Assembly: GCA_964630905.1 (NCBI GenBank)
Contig: CAZVWR010000017.1
Location: 1-51,822 of the forward strand
Length of the DNA stretch: 51,822 bases
Direction: 5' to 3'
Source: JAGOEX01 sp964630905
GTDB taxonomy: Bacteria > UBP6 > UBA1177
In this document: positions 34,481 through 42,325 of the stretch, piece by piece
Position numbering within the stretch: the first letter of the stretch is position 1
Layout: each line of letters starts with the position of its first letter
Notes under the pieces: model-generated
Seen by the model: only the letters and a program-made list of their open reading frames with translations
Told to the model about the DNA's origin: nothing
The model's database searches: none
Translations under genes and position numbers: made by a program

Positions 34481-35578
34481 GCTAAACTTGAGGCAATGGC
34501 TGAAAAGATCGAAACTCAGAAAAACGAGTTTGAGTCAATGAAAAAACAGTTCTCTGCTGAATTTGAAAACCTTGCGACAAAGATATTTGATGAAAAATCG
34601 CAGAAATTCACGAGACTTAACCAGGAAAACATGACGACAATATTAAAACCGCTCGGGGATAATCTTGAGAATTTCAAAAAGAAAGTTGAAGAAACTTACA
34701 ATAATGAAGCGCGCGAAAGATTTTCTCTTGAAAAAGAGTTAAAAAAACTGGTGGAACTTAATTTAAAGATCTCTGATGATGCCAACAATCTTACAAATGC
34801 ACTTAAAGGTGAATCAAAAACTCAGGGGAACTGGGGTGAAATGATCCTTGAAAACATTCTTGAAAAGTCAGGACTGGTCAAAGGGAGAGAATATTCTACT
34901 CAGGAATTTCTTAAAGATGATGACGGTAATCCTTTTAAAAATGAATCGGGACAGAAGCTTCAGCCCGATGTCGTCATCAATTATCCTGACAACAGAAAAA
35001 TAATAGTGGATTCAAAGACTTCTCTCACGGCATATGTAAACTGTGTCAATGCTGAAAATGACGAAGAAAGAAAGAAATTTACGGTGGAACATTTAAGATC
35101 GGTAAAAAAACACATTGATGAACTGAGTGCAAAAAGATACGAGGACTTCGCCCCGACACTCGATTTTGTGATGGCGTTTATTCCGAACGAATCGGCTTAT
35201 ATACTTGCAATGCAGAGCGATCCGGGACTCTGGAACTATGCATATGACAGACGGATACTTCTCATAAGCCCCACAAATATGATCGCGGCGCTGAAGCTGG
35301 TTGCAGACCTCTGGAAAAGAGAATATCAGAACAAAAACGCTCTTGACATAGCTGAACGGGGTGCAAAACTTTATGACAAATTTGCCGGCTTTGTTGAGAA
35401 CATGACTGACATCGGGTTAAATATCCAGAAAGCTCAAAAAAGTTATGATACCGCTTTTAATCAACTTAAAGATGGCCCTGGTAATCTCATCGGACAGGCT
35501 GAAAAACTCAAAGAACTCGGGGTAAAAACGAAAAAACGGCTTCCGTCATCAGCCGGAGAGGACTATAGGGACATCTAA
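34376..35578 (+). CDS. rmuC: DNA recombination protein RmuC homologue
   Basis: 400 residues. RmuC proteins limit recombination at inverted repeats and carry a PD-(D/E)XK nuclease-like core; the precise reaction is poorly defined. An N-terminal membrane helix (about 4-22) is followed by a coiled coil (30-140). The family core then includes TQGNWGE (149-155), QPDVVI (196-201), VDSKTSL (211-217, the likely nuclease Asp-x-Lys), FIPNESAY and SPTNMIAAL. GAGGAGG precedes the ATG. The gene appears complete, unlike the remnant 6.3 kb upstream. It is transcribed away from the two exported-protein genes and toward the small Cys-rich protein. Confidence 0.92.
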   Translation: MAELITGIIIGTITGGIISFLWMKAKNAALIAESKAKLEAMAEKIETQKNEFESMKKQFSAEFENLATKIFDEKSQKFTRLNQENMTTILKPLGDNLENFKKKVEETYNNEARERFSLEKELKKLVELNLKISDDANNLTNALKGESKTQGNWGEMILENILEKSGLVKGREYSTQEFLKDDDGNPFKNESGQKLQPDVVINYPDNRKIIVDSKTSLTAYVNCVNAENDEERKKFTVEHLRSVKKHIDELSAKRYEDFAPTLDFVMAFIPNESAYILAMQSDPGLWNYAYDRRILLISPTNMIAALKLVADLWKREYQNKNALDIAERGAKLYDKFAGFVENMTDIGLNIQKAQKSYDTAFNQLKDGPGNLIGQAEKLKELGVKTKKRLPSSAGEDYRDI

Positions 35579-35631
35579 ACATCCTCTTTCAAACCATTAA
35601 CAATTAACGTGCGACGCCTATATATTTTTTA

Positions 35632-35659
35632 TTGACAATTATATTTTTTCAGCTATTTT
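35632..35659 (+). promoter_or_regulatory. Predicted promoter of the small Cys-rich protein
   Basis: Consensus TTGACA (35632-35637), 16 bases, TATTTT (35654-35659), about 38 bp before the ATG at 35698. Confidence 0.55.
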
Positions 35660-35697
35660 TCTAATGCCTATTATTCATTTTTTATTTGGAGGACTCT

Positions 35698-35940
35698 ATG
35701 TTCAAGTTTGTTTCAAAGTTTTTCGTAATGATCGTTCTCATGTTTTCATTCTCCGCTATGTTCGCGGCTGAGATCCACTGCAACCCCGACACAAAGACCT
35801 GTCACAAGTCAACTTGCAGATACTACAACTGCAAGGGTTGCACAAAAGTTTTCCAGTCTGAAGAAGAAGTGACCAAGAACGGTTACAAGTTCTGCAAGAT
35901 CTGCTCCGAAGAAAAGGCTGAAAAGAAAGGGACAAAGTAA
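35698..35940 (+). CDS. Small exported Cys-rich protein with Ada-like zinc-site pattern
   Basis: 80 residues. A signal peptide spans about 1-23 (FFVMIVLMFSFSAMFAA). The mature part has eight cysteines and two histidines: CNPDTKTCHKSTCRYYNCKGC, then an EEEVTKNGY segment and FCKIC. The last part matches the pattern of Ada-type metal-binding and nuclease-associated modules, in which CRY..C is followed by S.EEA...GY.PCK.C. It probably binds zinc or forms disulfides in the periplasm. ATG 35698 has GGAGGA five bases upstream; the frame begins four codons earlier over that site. It has its own promoter and a terminator directly after, so it is monocistronic. Base use is unusually rich in C-ending Lys/Asn codons, hinting at high expression. 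Confidence 0.75.
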   Translation: MFKFVSKFFVMIVLMFSFSAMFAAEIHCNPDTKTCHKSTCRYYNCKGCTKVFQSEEEVTKNGYKFCKICSEEKAEKKGTK

Positions 35941-35949
35941 ATCCGCAAG

Positions 35950-35984
35950 GCAGGTCCGCATCAGCCGGCGGATCTGCTTTCTTT
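35950..35984 (+). terminator. Rho-independent terminator
   Basis: Stem GCAGGTCCGC (35950-35959) pairs with GCGGATCTGC (35968-35977), with one G-U pair and an 8-base loop. It is followed by TTTCTTT and sits 10 bp after the small Cys-rich gene. Confidence 0.85.
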
Positions 35985-36079
35985 AAAAAATTAAGTTCTC
36001 TTTTTTGTTTGCAATAGAAATTTTTTTTGTATATCCTCGTTATCGAATAAAGTTATTTTTAAGAAAAATGGAGAATGAT

Positions 36080-38080
36080 ATGTCAGGATTCAACGAACTT
36101 TCAAACAAAAGCATCAACAGTATCAGAACCTTATCCATTGATGCTATACAAAAGGCAAACTCCGGTCATCCCGGACTTCCCATGGGAGCCGCTCCGATGG
36201 CCTATGTTCTGTGGAAAAATCACATGAATATTGATCCGTATGATCCATCATGGAACAATCGCGACAGATTCATCCTTTCTGCCGGACACGGTAGCATGTT
36301 GCTGTACTCTCTTCTTCATTTAAGCGGATTTTGCGTTACGATGGATGACATAAAAAATTTCAGACAATGGGGAAGCAGAACTCCAGGGCATCCTGAATAC
36401 GGAATGACATCCGGAGTTGAAACCACAACAGGACCTCTTGGTCAAGGAATCGCATACGGCGTCGGAATGGCAATTGCCGAAAAAATGCTTGCCGCAAGAT
36501 TTAACAGACCCGGTTTTGAAATAGTTGACCACTACACTTTTGTTCTAACAGGGGATGGATGTCTTATGGAAGGTGTTTCGGCTGAAGCGGCATCATTAGC
36601 AGGTCACCTTAAACTTGGAAAGCTTATTTATCTCTATGATTCCAATGACATATCTCTTGACGGCCCGACATCAATGACATTCACCGAAGATGTTGCAAAA
36701 AGATATGAAAGTTACGGTTTTCAGGTTATAACTGTTGAAAGCGGAGATACTGATCTTGATGCGATCAACAATGCAATAAAAGATGCAAAAGCTGAAGCTT
36801 CCAAGCCTTCGATGATAATAATTAAGACAACTATCGGTTTCGGTTCCCCCAACAAATCAGGCAAGGCAGATTCTCACGGAGCACCGCTTGGCAAAGATGA
36901 AGTTGCACTGGTAAAAAAGAACTTTGGAATGGACCCTGAAAAATATTTTGAAATCGATGACGATGTTTATGCAGATTTCAGAACGATCGCACAGAGAGGA
37001 AAATCGGCCCGTTTGAGCTGGGAATCCATGTTTGAAAAATACTGCCGTGATTATCATGAACTCGGCATACTCTACAAAAAGATGAAAAACCTTGAAATAT
37101 CCGGATCTGTTGAAGAATTTCTCCCTGTTTTTGAAACCGGTGCAAAAATTGCGACAAGAAGTGCAAACGGAAAAGTGCTCGGAACCCTTGCCAAAAATGT
37201 TCCGTGGCTTATAGGCGGAGATGCAGATCTAAGCTGTTCAACAAAAACCGCAATAGGTTCAGAAAAATGGATTTCTGCAGACGATTTTTCAGGGAGGAAC
37301 ATCCATTTCGGAGTTAGGGAACACGCAATGGGGGCAATTGCAAACGGAATAAGCTATTACGGTTTTTTCAAACCTTTTACGGGAACTTTCTTCTCTTTTG
37401 TTGATTACATGAGGCCGGCTTTAAGACTTGCATCCCTTTCAAAACTTGAAACGGTTTTTGTTTTCACTCACGATTCGCTTGCAGTCGGTGAAGACGGGCC
37501 GACACATCAGCCTGTTGAACAGCTCGCCTCTATCCGCTGCATTCCGGGGCTCACAACGATCAGACCTGCCGATGCTAATGAAACATCTGTTGCATGGAAA
37601 TACATCCTTGAAAACAGAAATACCCCTGTTGCACTGATTCTAACCAGGCAGGACATTCCAGTTCTTGACAGGTCAAAATACGCTCCGGCAGCAGAAGCTC
37701 TCAAAGGGGGATATGTCATTTCAGATTGCGAAAACCCTGAAATTGTAATAATTGCAACAGGTTCTGAAGTTCATATAGCTCTTGAAGCCGCTGAAAAACT
37801 TAAAAATAAAGGGAAAAAAGTCAGAGTTGTAAATATGTTCTCTGTCGAAATATTTGAAAAGCAGTCGACTGATTATAAAGAAAAGGTTCTTCCGTCATCA
37901 CTTAAAAAAAGAGCAATCGTCGAAGCAGGATCTTCTTTCGGTTGGCATAAATATGCAAAAGATGATGGAATTATTATCAGTGTTGACAGATTCGGTGAAT
38001 CGGCTCCCGGAAATGTTGTTCTTGAAAAGTTCGGCTTTACATCAGAAAATATTGTAAATTCAGTACTTAAGCATTATTAA
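36080..38080 (+). CDS. tkt: Transketolase
   Basis: 666 residues, normal length. It transfers two-carbon units between sugar phosphates in the pentose phosphate pathway, using thiamine diphosphate. The N-terminal signature includes NSGHPGLPMG with H30. The ThDP motif is GDGCLMEG (158-165) through DSNDISLDG, with N189. The pyrimidine domain carries VREHAMG with catalytic E414, and EDGPTHQPVEQL follows. I prefer ATG 36080 because GGAG lies 6 bases upstream; a start at 36068 would add four residues. The longer frame upstream is not protein-like. It is preceded by a terminator and followed by a new promoter, so it is probably transcribed alone. Confidence 0.95.
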   Translation: MSGFNELSNKSINSIRTLSIDAIQKANSGHPGLPMGAAPMAYVLWKNHMNIDPYDPSWNNRDRFILSAGHGSMLLYSLLHLSGFCVTMDDIKNFRQWGSRTPGHPEYGMTSGVETTTGPLGQGIAYGVGMAIAEKMLAARFNRPGFEIVDHYTFVLTGDGCLMEGVSAEAASLAGHLKLGKLIYLYDSNDISLDGPTSMTFTEDVAKRYESYGFQVITVESGDTDLDAINNAIKDAKAEASKPSMIIIKTTIGFGSPNKSGKADSHGAPLGKDEVALVKKNFGMDPEKYFEIDDDVYADFRTIAQRGKSARLSWESMFEKYCRDYHELGILYKKMKNLEISGSVEEFLPVFETGAKIATRSANGKVLGTLAKNVPWLIGGDADLSCSTKTAIGSEKWISADDFSGRNIHFGVREHAMGAIANGISYYGFFKPFTGTFFSFVDYMRPALRLASLSKLETVFVFTHDSLAVGEDGPTHQPVEQLASIRCIPGLTTIRPADANETSVAWKYILENRNTPVALILTRQDIPVLDRSKYAPAAEALKGGYVISDCENPEIVIIATGSEVHIALEAAEKLKNKGKKVRVVNMFSVEIFEKQSTDYKEKVLPSSLKKRAIVEAGSSFGWHKYAKDDGIIISVDRFGESAPGNVVLEKFGFTSENIVNSVLKHY

Positions 38081-38090
38081 TACTCTGAGA

Positions 38091-38118
38091 TTGAAAAAAA
38101 TTCTATAATAAGTATAAT
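38091..38118 (+). promoter_or_regulatory. Predicted promoter of the right-hand lipoprotein cluster
   Basis: TTGAAA (38091-38096), 16 bases, consensus TATAAT (38113-38118), 36 bp before the ATG at 38155. A second TATAAT at 38104 overlaps the spacer. Confidence 0.6.
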
Positions 38119-38154
38119 TTTCTCCGGTGTATCTTTAAAAGCGGGGTTGCTGTT

Positions 38155-39777
38155 ATGAAGAAGATTGTATTTCTTATCTTTATGTTCTGCATTTCATGTA
38201 GCAGTGAAAATCCATATGAATGCATTACAGCCTTTGACTGTCCTGACAATAAAATCTGCAAGAACGGATTCTGTGTAGACCCTGAAGCTGGTGATACCGG
38301 AAACAGTGGAGACACAGGCAATACTGGAAATACTGGCGACACCGGTAATACCGGCAACACAGGAGATTCAGGCAACTCAGGAAACTCAGGAGATTCAGGC
38401 AACAGTGGTGATACAGGCAATACTGGCAACACCGGTAATACTGGAAATACAGGCAATTCCGGTAATACCGGCAACACAGGAAATACAGGCAATTCAGGGA
38501 ACACGGGAGTGGAGCCAGTTTGCGGCAATGAATCTGTTGAAGAAGGAGAAGAGTGTGATCTCGGTTTTTCTAAAAATGGAAACCTTTACTGCGATTACGG
38601 TTTGACCGAACCATGCAAAATCTGTGATGAATATTGCAAAGAAAAAGACGGACTTAATCATTATTGCGGTGACGGGATCATTCAGAGAACTGACTGCACC
38701 GGTTTTGAAAACTGTGTGAAAACGGTCGGTATCACTGATGAAGCATGTGATCCCGCCGATAATTCGAAATGCCTTGCAGACTGCAGTTCTCTTAAACTTC
38801 CCCCGAGAATATATGTAAAATCAACAGCAGCAGGTGCAAATAACGGTACAAGCTGGACAGATGCCTACACAGACCTTCAAAAAGCTCTGGATGATGCAAG
38901 AAAATTCATTCCTGAATCAACTGACGAAAAAGTTGAGATCTGGGTTGCGGGAGGAACATATAAACCGGCATTTGCCGCAGGAAAATATTCTTTGCGGCTA
39001 AGAGGTACCAGCGGTTGGTATGGAGCAGCTTTAAGAGTGACCATCGGTGGAACGATTGTTCATGACGGGCTTACCCTCTCATCAGGAACAGAATCTCCAT
39101 GGTATAATTTCACAGTGGAATCAGGTCAGGCTGTCGATATCACATACACCGCGACCGGAACCTGGCCTGAACACCTCTGGTTTGAGGTCAGAACAGGTCA
39201 TGACGGAGTTGGAGCGGCATATTTTTCAACCCTGGCTGGACAGGGAACGCCTCAGCCATTCGGTAACAGACACAAACACTTTTCGCTTGTAAATAACACC
39301 ACCGTTTACGGCGGATTTAACGGAACTGAAACAGAACTTTCGCAGCGTAAACTGCCCGGAGATACCGGACACACCGCTGAACATACTGTCATAATAAGCG
39401 GAGACAACCTTTCATATAACGTTTTCAGACATAACGGAAACGGTGTGAACAGCACTGCTATTCTTGACGGAGTTACTATTTCAGGGGGAAATGCAACACC
39501 AGAAAGAATAGCTTTGTGGTCAAGACAGCAATATGACCCTGATTACGGGTATTATGATGATTACTATTACTGTCAGAATTATGAAGGTTGCTGGTCCACA
39601 ACACAGATTCACTATGGCGGACCTCAGTGGATATATGCAAGAGGAGCGGCAATGGCTAATTATTCATCAACAAAAGATTATCCGACACTTGTCAATGTAA
39701 CCGTGGAATCATGTACTACATTGAATACCGGAGACGATGCAACATATAGCGGGCATGTATATTCATGGGATGATTGA
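38155..39777 (+). CDS. Lipoprotein with Gly-Asn/Asp-Thr/Ser stalk and beta-helix-type head
   Basis: 540 residues, lipobox CISC with C15. A short Cys module (CITAFDCPDNKICKNGFC) precedes a stalk of about 24 G-[ND]-[TS] triplets (46-118). A Cys-rich section follows with VCGNESVEEGEECDLG and a related CGDGIIQ unit. From about 218 comes the start of a parallel beta-helix module: IYVKSTAAGANNGTSW, LQKALDDA, IWVAGGTYKP. A beta-sandwich-like insert of about 100 residues (RGTSGWYGAALRVTIGG to TLAGQ) interrupts it before VYGGFNGTETELSQRKLPGD. The protein ends soon after the first helix turns, at YSGHVYSWDD. Surface exposed by inference. Its closest relative is the next gene, 16 bp downstream. Confidence 0.78.
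   Translation: MKKIVFLIFMFCISCSSENPYECITAFDCPDNKICKNGFCVDPEAGDTGNSGDTGNTGNTGDTGNTGNTGDSGNSGNSGDSGNSGDTGNTGNTGNTGNTGNSGNTGNTGNTGNSGNTGVEPVCGNESVEEGEECDLGFSKNGNLYCDYGLTEPCKICDEYCKEKDGLNHYCGDGIIQRTDCTGFENCVKTVGITDEACDPADNSKCLADCSSLKLPPRIYVKSTAAGANNGTSWTDAYTDLQKALDDARKFIPESTDEKVEIWVAGGTYKPAFAAGKYSLRLRGTSGWYGAALRVTIGGTIVHDGLTLSSGTESPWYNFTVESGQAVDITYTATGTWPEHLWFEVRTGHDGVGAAYFSTLAGQGTPQPFGNRHKHFSLVNNTTVYGGFNGTETELSQRKLPGDTGHTAEHTVIISGDNLSYNVFRHNGNGVNSTAILDGVTISGGNATPERIALWSRQQYDPDYGYYDDYYYCQNYEGCWSTTQIHYGGPQWIYARGAAMANYSSTKDYPTLVNVTVESCTTLNTGDDATYSGHVYSWDD
38290..38508 (+). repeat. Tandem 9-bp coding repeat (Gly-Asn/Asp-Thr/Ser stalk)
   Basis: About 24 imperfect 9-bp units encoding G-[ND]-[TS]. Synonymous codons vary between units, so length change would be in frame. 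Confidence 0.95.
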
Positions 39778-39793
39778 ATTTAGAGAGGTTAAT

Positions 39794-42307
39794 ATGCCAA
39801 ATAAAATCGTTTTTTTATCTATCTTTTTTTTATTAGCCGGTGTTGTGTCCTGTACATCAGATGACAGCAATTACTGTATCACCGCTTTTGACTGTGATGA
39901 AGGGCAGATTTGCGTTGACGGAGCCTGTGTTGAAAAAACAGGAGGCGACACTGGAAATACCGGAAATACCGGAGATACAGGTAACACAGGTAACACAGGC
40001 AATACCGGCAACACAGGCGATACCGGCGACTCAGGAAACTCCGGCGATTCCGGAGACAGCGGGAATACCGGCAACACTGCGCCTGATCCATGTGATCCGA
40101 ACCCCTGCACCGGTGTTGCATTAAGCGATGAAACCTGTACGCCGTCGGGTGAAGATTATTCCTGCGGATGTGTTGAAGGTTACTACTGGAATGAATCAGC
40201 GTGTGAAGATATAGATGAATGTTCTGATGAACTGCTTAATAAATGCAGTGAGTTTGCAGACTGCGCTAATTCAACAGGCAGTTATGATTGTACATGCAGG
40301 GAACATTACTCAGGTGACGGATTTGAATGCATTGCAGACACTCAGCAGGTAAATTGCGAAAACACTCCACCTGAAAACGCTTCATGGAATATATCAAATG
40401 CAGATGGAATTCTCACGCAGACATGGGACGGAACTGACTGGGCACCGAAACCTGATGAATGTGTCTGGGACTGTGCCTTGAATTATTCAAAAGCAGGTGA
40501 CATTTGTGAACCGGACACGAAAACTTTCACATGCCCTGAAAAACCGGGAGATATTTCAACTGTCTGGAACTCTGTTTCAAGCTACTCCCAGACCTGGAGT
40601 GGAACAGAGTGGCTTCCTGCTGAAACTGCAACAGAATACAACACAACAGCCGATACAATTTCCTGCAGGTATAAATGTGCTGACTATTTTTCGTGGAACG
40701 GAACAGAATGTGCCGGTGAAACAAAGATCTTCACATGCCCTGACAAACCTGCGGCAGGTACAGTCTGGAACTCTGTTTCAAGTTATACTCAGGTATGGAA
40801 CGGGACCAACTGGCTTCCGGCGGACTCCGCAACTGAATACAACACAACAACAAGCACAACTTCATGCAGATACATTTGCGACACGAATTATACATGGAAC
40901 AGTTCAATTTGTGCCGCCGACACAAGAAATAATCAGGAATGTACCGGTCTTCCGGCAAATGCCTACTGGAATACCGCAACGCAAATTTCACAAACCTGGA
41001 ACGGAACGGCTTGGGCTCCTTCAACAACGGGTGTTCACAATACTGTCGAAAGCACAACTGAATGCAGATTTGCATGCAATGTAAACTATACATGGAACGG
41101 ATCAATCTGTGCAGCCGACACAAAAACCTTCAACTGCACTGCAAAACCGGGAGGAGACACTACTGTCTGGAATACTGTATCAAACTATACTCAGACATGG
41201 AACGGCTCCTCATGGACACCCGCGGAAAGCGACACAATATATAATGAAACCGCAAGCACAACTTCATGCAGATACAAATGTGCTGCCTACTATAACTGGA
41301 ATCCCGCAAACTCCCAGTGTGAGGCAGACACAAGGATTTATGTTAAGGCAAATGCAACCGGGGCAAACAACGGAACAAGCTGGACAAATGCTTACACCGA
41401 TCTACAAAAAGCTCTTGACAGAGCAAAAACTATTACCGATGCCAACTCTTCAATAAATATGGAGATATGGGTTGCAGGCGGAACATATAAGCCATCATTT
41501 GCAGCAGGAAATTATTCAATCCGGCTTCGCGGAACAAGTGGATGGTATGGAGCAAAATTAAGAGTTAACATCGGCGGATCAATCGTGCACGACAATCTTA
41601 CTCTTTCAAGCGGAACTACATCATCATGGTATAATTTCACAGTTGCATCGGGACAGTCTGTTGCAATAACTTATACAGCAAACGGAACATGGCCGGAACA
41701 CTTGTGGTTTGAGGTCAGAACAGGAAACAACGGTACTGGTGCGGCATATTTTGCAACTCTTGCAGGTCAGTCAACACCTCAACCATTCGGCAACAGACAT
41801 AAACATTTTTCCCTTGTTAACAATACAACTGTATATGGCGGATTCAACGGAACTGAAACAGAACTTTCGCAGCGTAAACTCCCCGGAGATGCCGGACACA
41901 CTTCAGCACATACTGTTGTCATAAGCGGAGATAATCTCTCATACAATGTTTTCAGACACAACGGGAACGGTGTCAACAATACGGCTGTTCTTAACGGTGT
42001 TACCATATCAGGAGGCAATGCTCAACCGGAAAGAATATATTCATGGTACAGATATGAGTATGATCCATTTTATGGCGACTACACATATGTTTACTACTAC
42101 TGCCAGAATTACGAAGGTTGCTGGCCTACAACACAGATTCACTACGGAGGTCCTCAGTGGATATATGCAAGAGGTGCCGCGATGGCAAGTTATTCTTCAA
42201 CTAAAAGTTATCCTACACTTTTAAATATCATCGTTGAAAGCTGTACTACATTAAATACTGCCGATGATGCGACATACAGCGGACATGTCTATTCATGGAA
42301 TGATTAA
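39794..42307 (+). CDS. Paralogous stalked lipoprotein with EGF-like domain and five 60-residue Cys modules
   Basis: 837 residues, lipobox GVVSC with C20. The N-terminal Cys module and G-[ND]-[TS] stalk (51-95) match the preceding paralogue but the stalk is shorter. A Cys-rich unit (97-137) and a calcium-binding EGF-like domain (DIDECSDELLNKC to GFEC, 139-179) follow. About 185-514 hold five tandem modules, each with a leading Cys, W-[NS] and QTWNGT motifs, TEYNTT and C-R-[YF]-x-C, then W-N and a final Cys. The C-terminal 320 residues are about the same as in the paralogue, including the insert and the YSGHVYSWND ending. ATG 39794 is supported by GAGAGGT; the longer frame lies inside the previous gene. 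Function unknown; repeated Asn-Gly-Thr motifs are conspicuous. Confidence 0.78.
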   Translation: MPNKIVFLSIFFLLAGVVSCTSDDSNYCITAFDCDEGQICVDGACVEKTGGDTGNTGNTGDTGNTGNTGNTGNTGDTGDSGNSGDSGDSGNTGNTAPDPCDPNPCTGVALSDETCTPSGEDYSCGCVEGYYWNESACEDIDECSDELLNKCSEFADCANSTGSYDCTCREHYSGDGFECIADTQQVNCENTPPENASWNISNADGILTQTWDGTDWAPKPDECVWDCALNYSKAGDICEPDTKTFTCPEKPGDISTVWNSVSSYSQTWSGTEWLPAETATEYNTTADTISCRYKCADYFSWNGTECAGETKIFTCPDKPAAGTVWNSVSSYTQVWNGTNWLPADSATEYNTTTSTTSCRYICDTNYTWNSSICAADTRNNQECTGLPANAYWNTATQISQTWNGTAWAPSTTGVHNTVESTTECRFACNVNYTWNGSICAADTKTFNCTAKPGGDTTVWNTVSNYTQTWNGSSWTPAESDTIYNETASTTSCRYKCAAYYNWNPANSQCEADTRIYVKANATGANNGTSWTNAYTDLQKALDRAKTITDANSSINMEIWVAGGTYKPSFAAGNYSIRLRGTSGWYGAKLRVNIGGSIVHDNLTLSSGTTSSWYNFTVASGQSVAITYTANGTWPEHLWFEVRTGNNGTGAAYFATLAGQSTPQPFGNRHKHFSLVNNTTVYGGFNGTETELSQRKLPGDAGHTSAHTVVISGDNLSYNVFRHNGNGVNNTAVLNGVTISGGNAQPERIYSWYRYEYDPFYGDYTYVYYYCQNYEGCWPTTQIHYGGPQWIYARGAAMASYSSTKSYPTLLNIIVESCTTLNTADDATYSGHVYSWND
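39944..40078 (+). repeat. Tandem 9-bp coding repeat, second stalk
   Basis: About 15 units of G-[ND]-[TS], shorter than in the upstream paralogue (about 24), with different unit order. Confidence 0.95.
40346..41335 (+). repeat. Five tandem Cys/Trp modules
   Basis: Five related units of about 60-68 codons. Each contains an N/D-T-x-x-x-C or C-P start, a QTWNG-type motif and C-R-x-x-C. Units 2, 3 and 5 are closest to each other. Confidence 0.85.
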
Positions 42308-42325
42308 AAAAATTTGGAGCAATGT

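Noticed and set aside
38291..38605. Alternative plus-strand frame through the Gly-Asn-Thr repeat
   Set aside because: Any 9-bp repeat stays open in several frames; this one has no ribosome site and no recognisable domain.
38290..40078. Regularly spaced repeats considered as a CRISPR array
   Set aside because: Units are 9 bp, contiguous and coding, with no spacers and no cas genes nearby.
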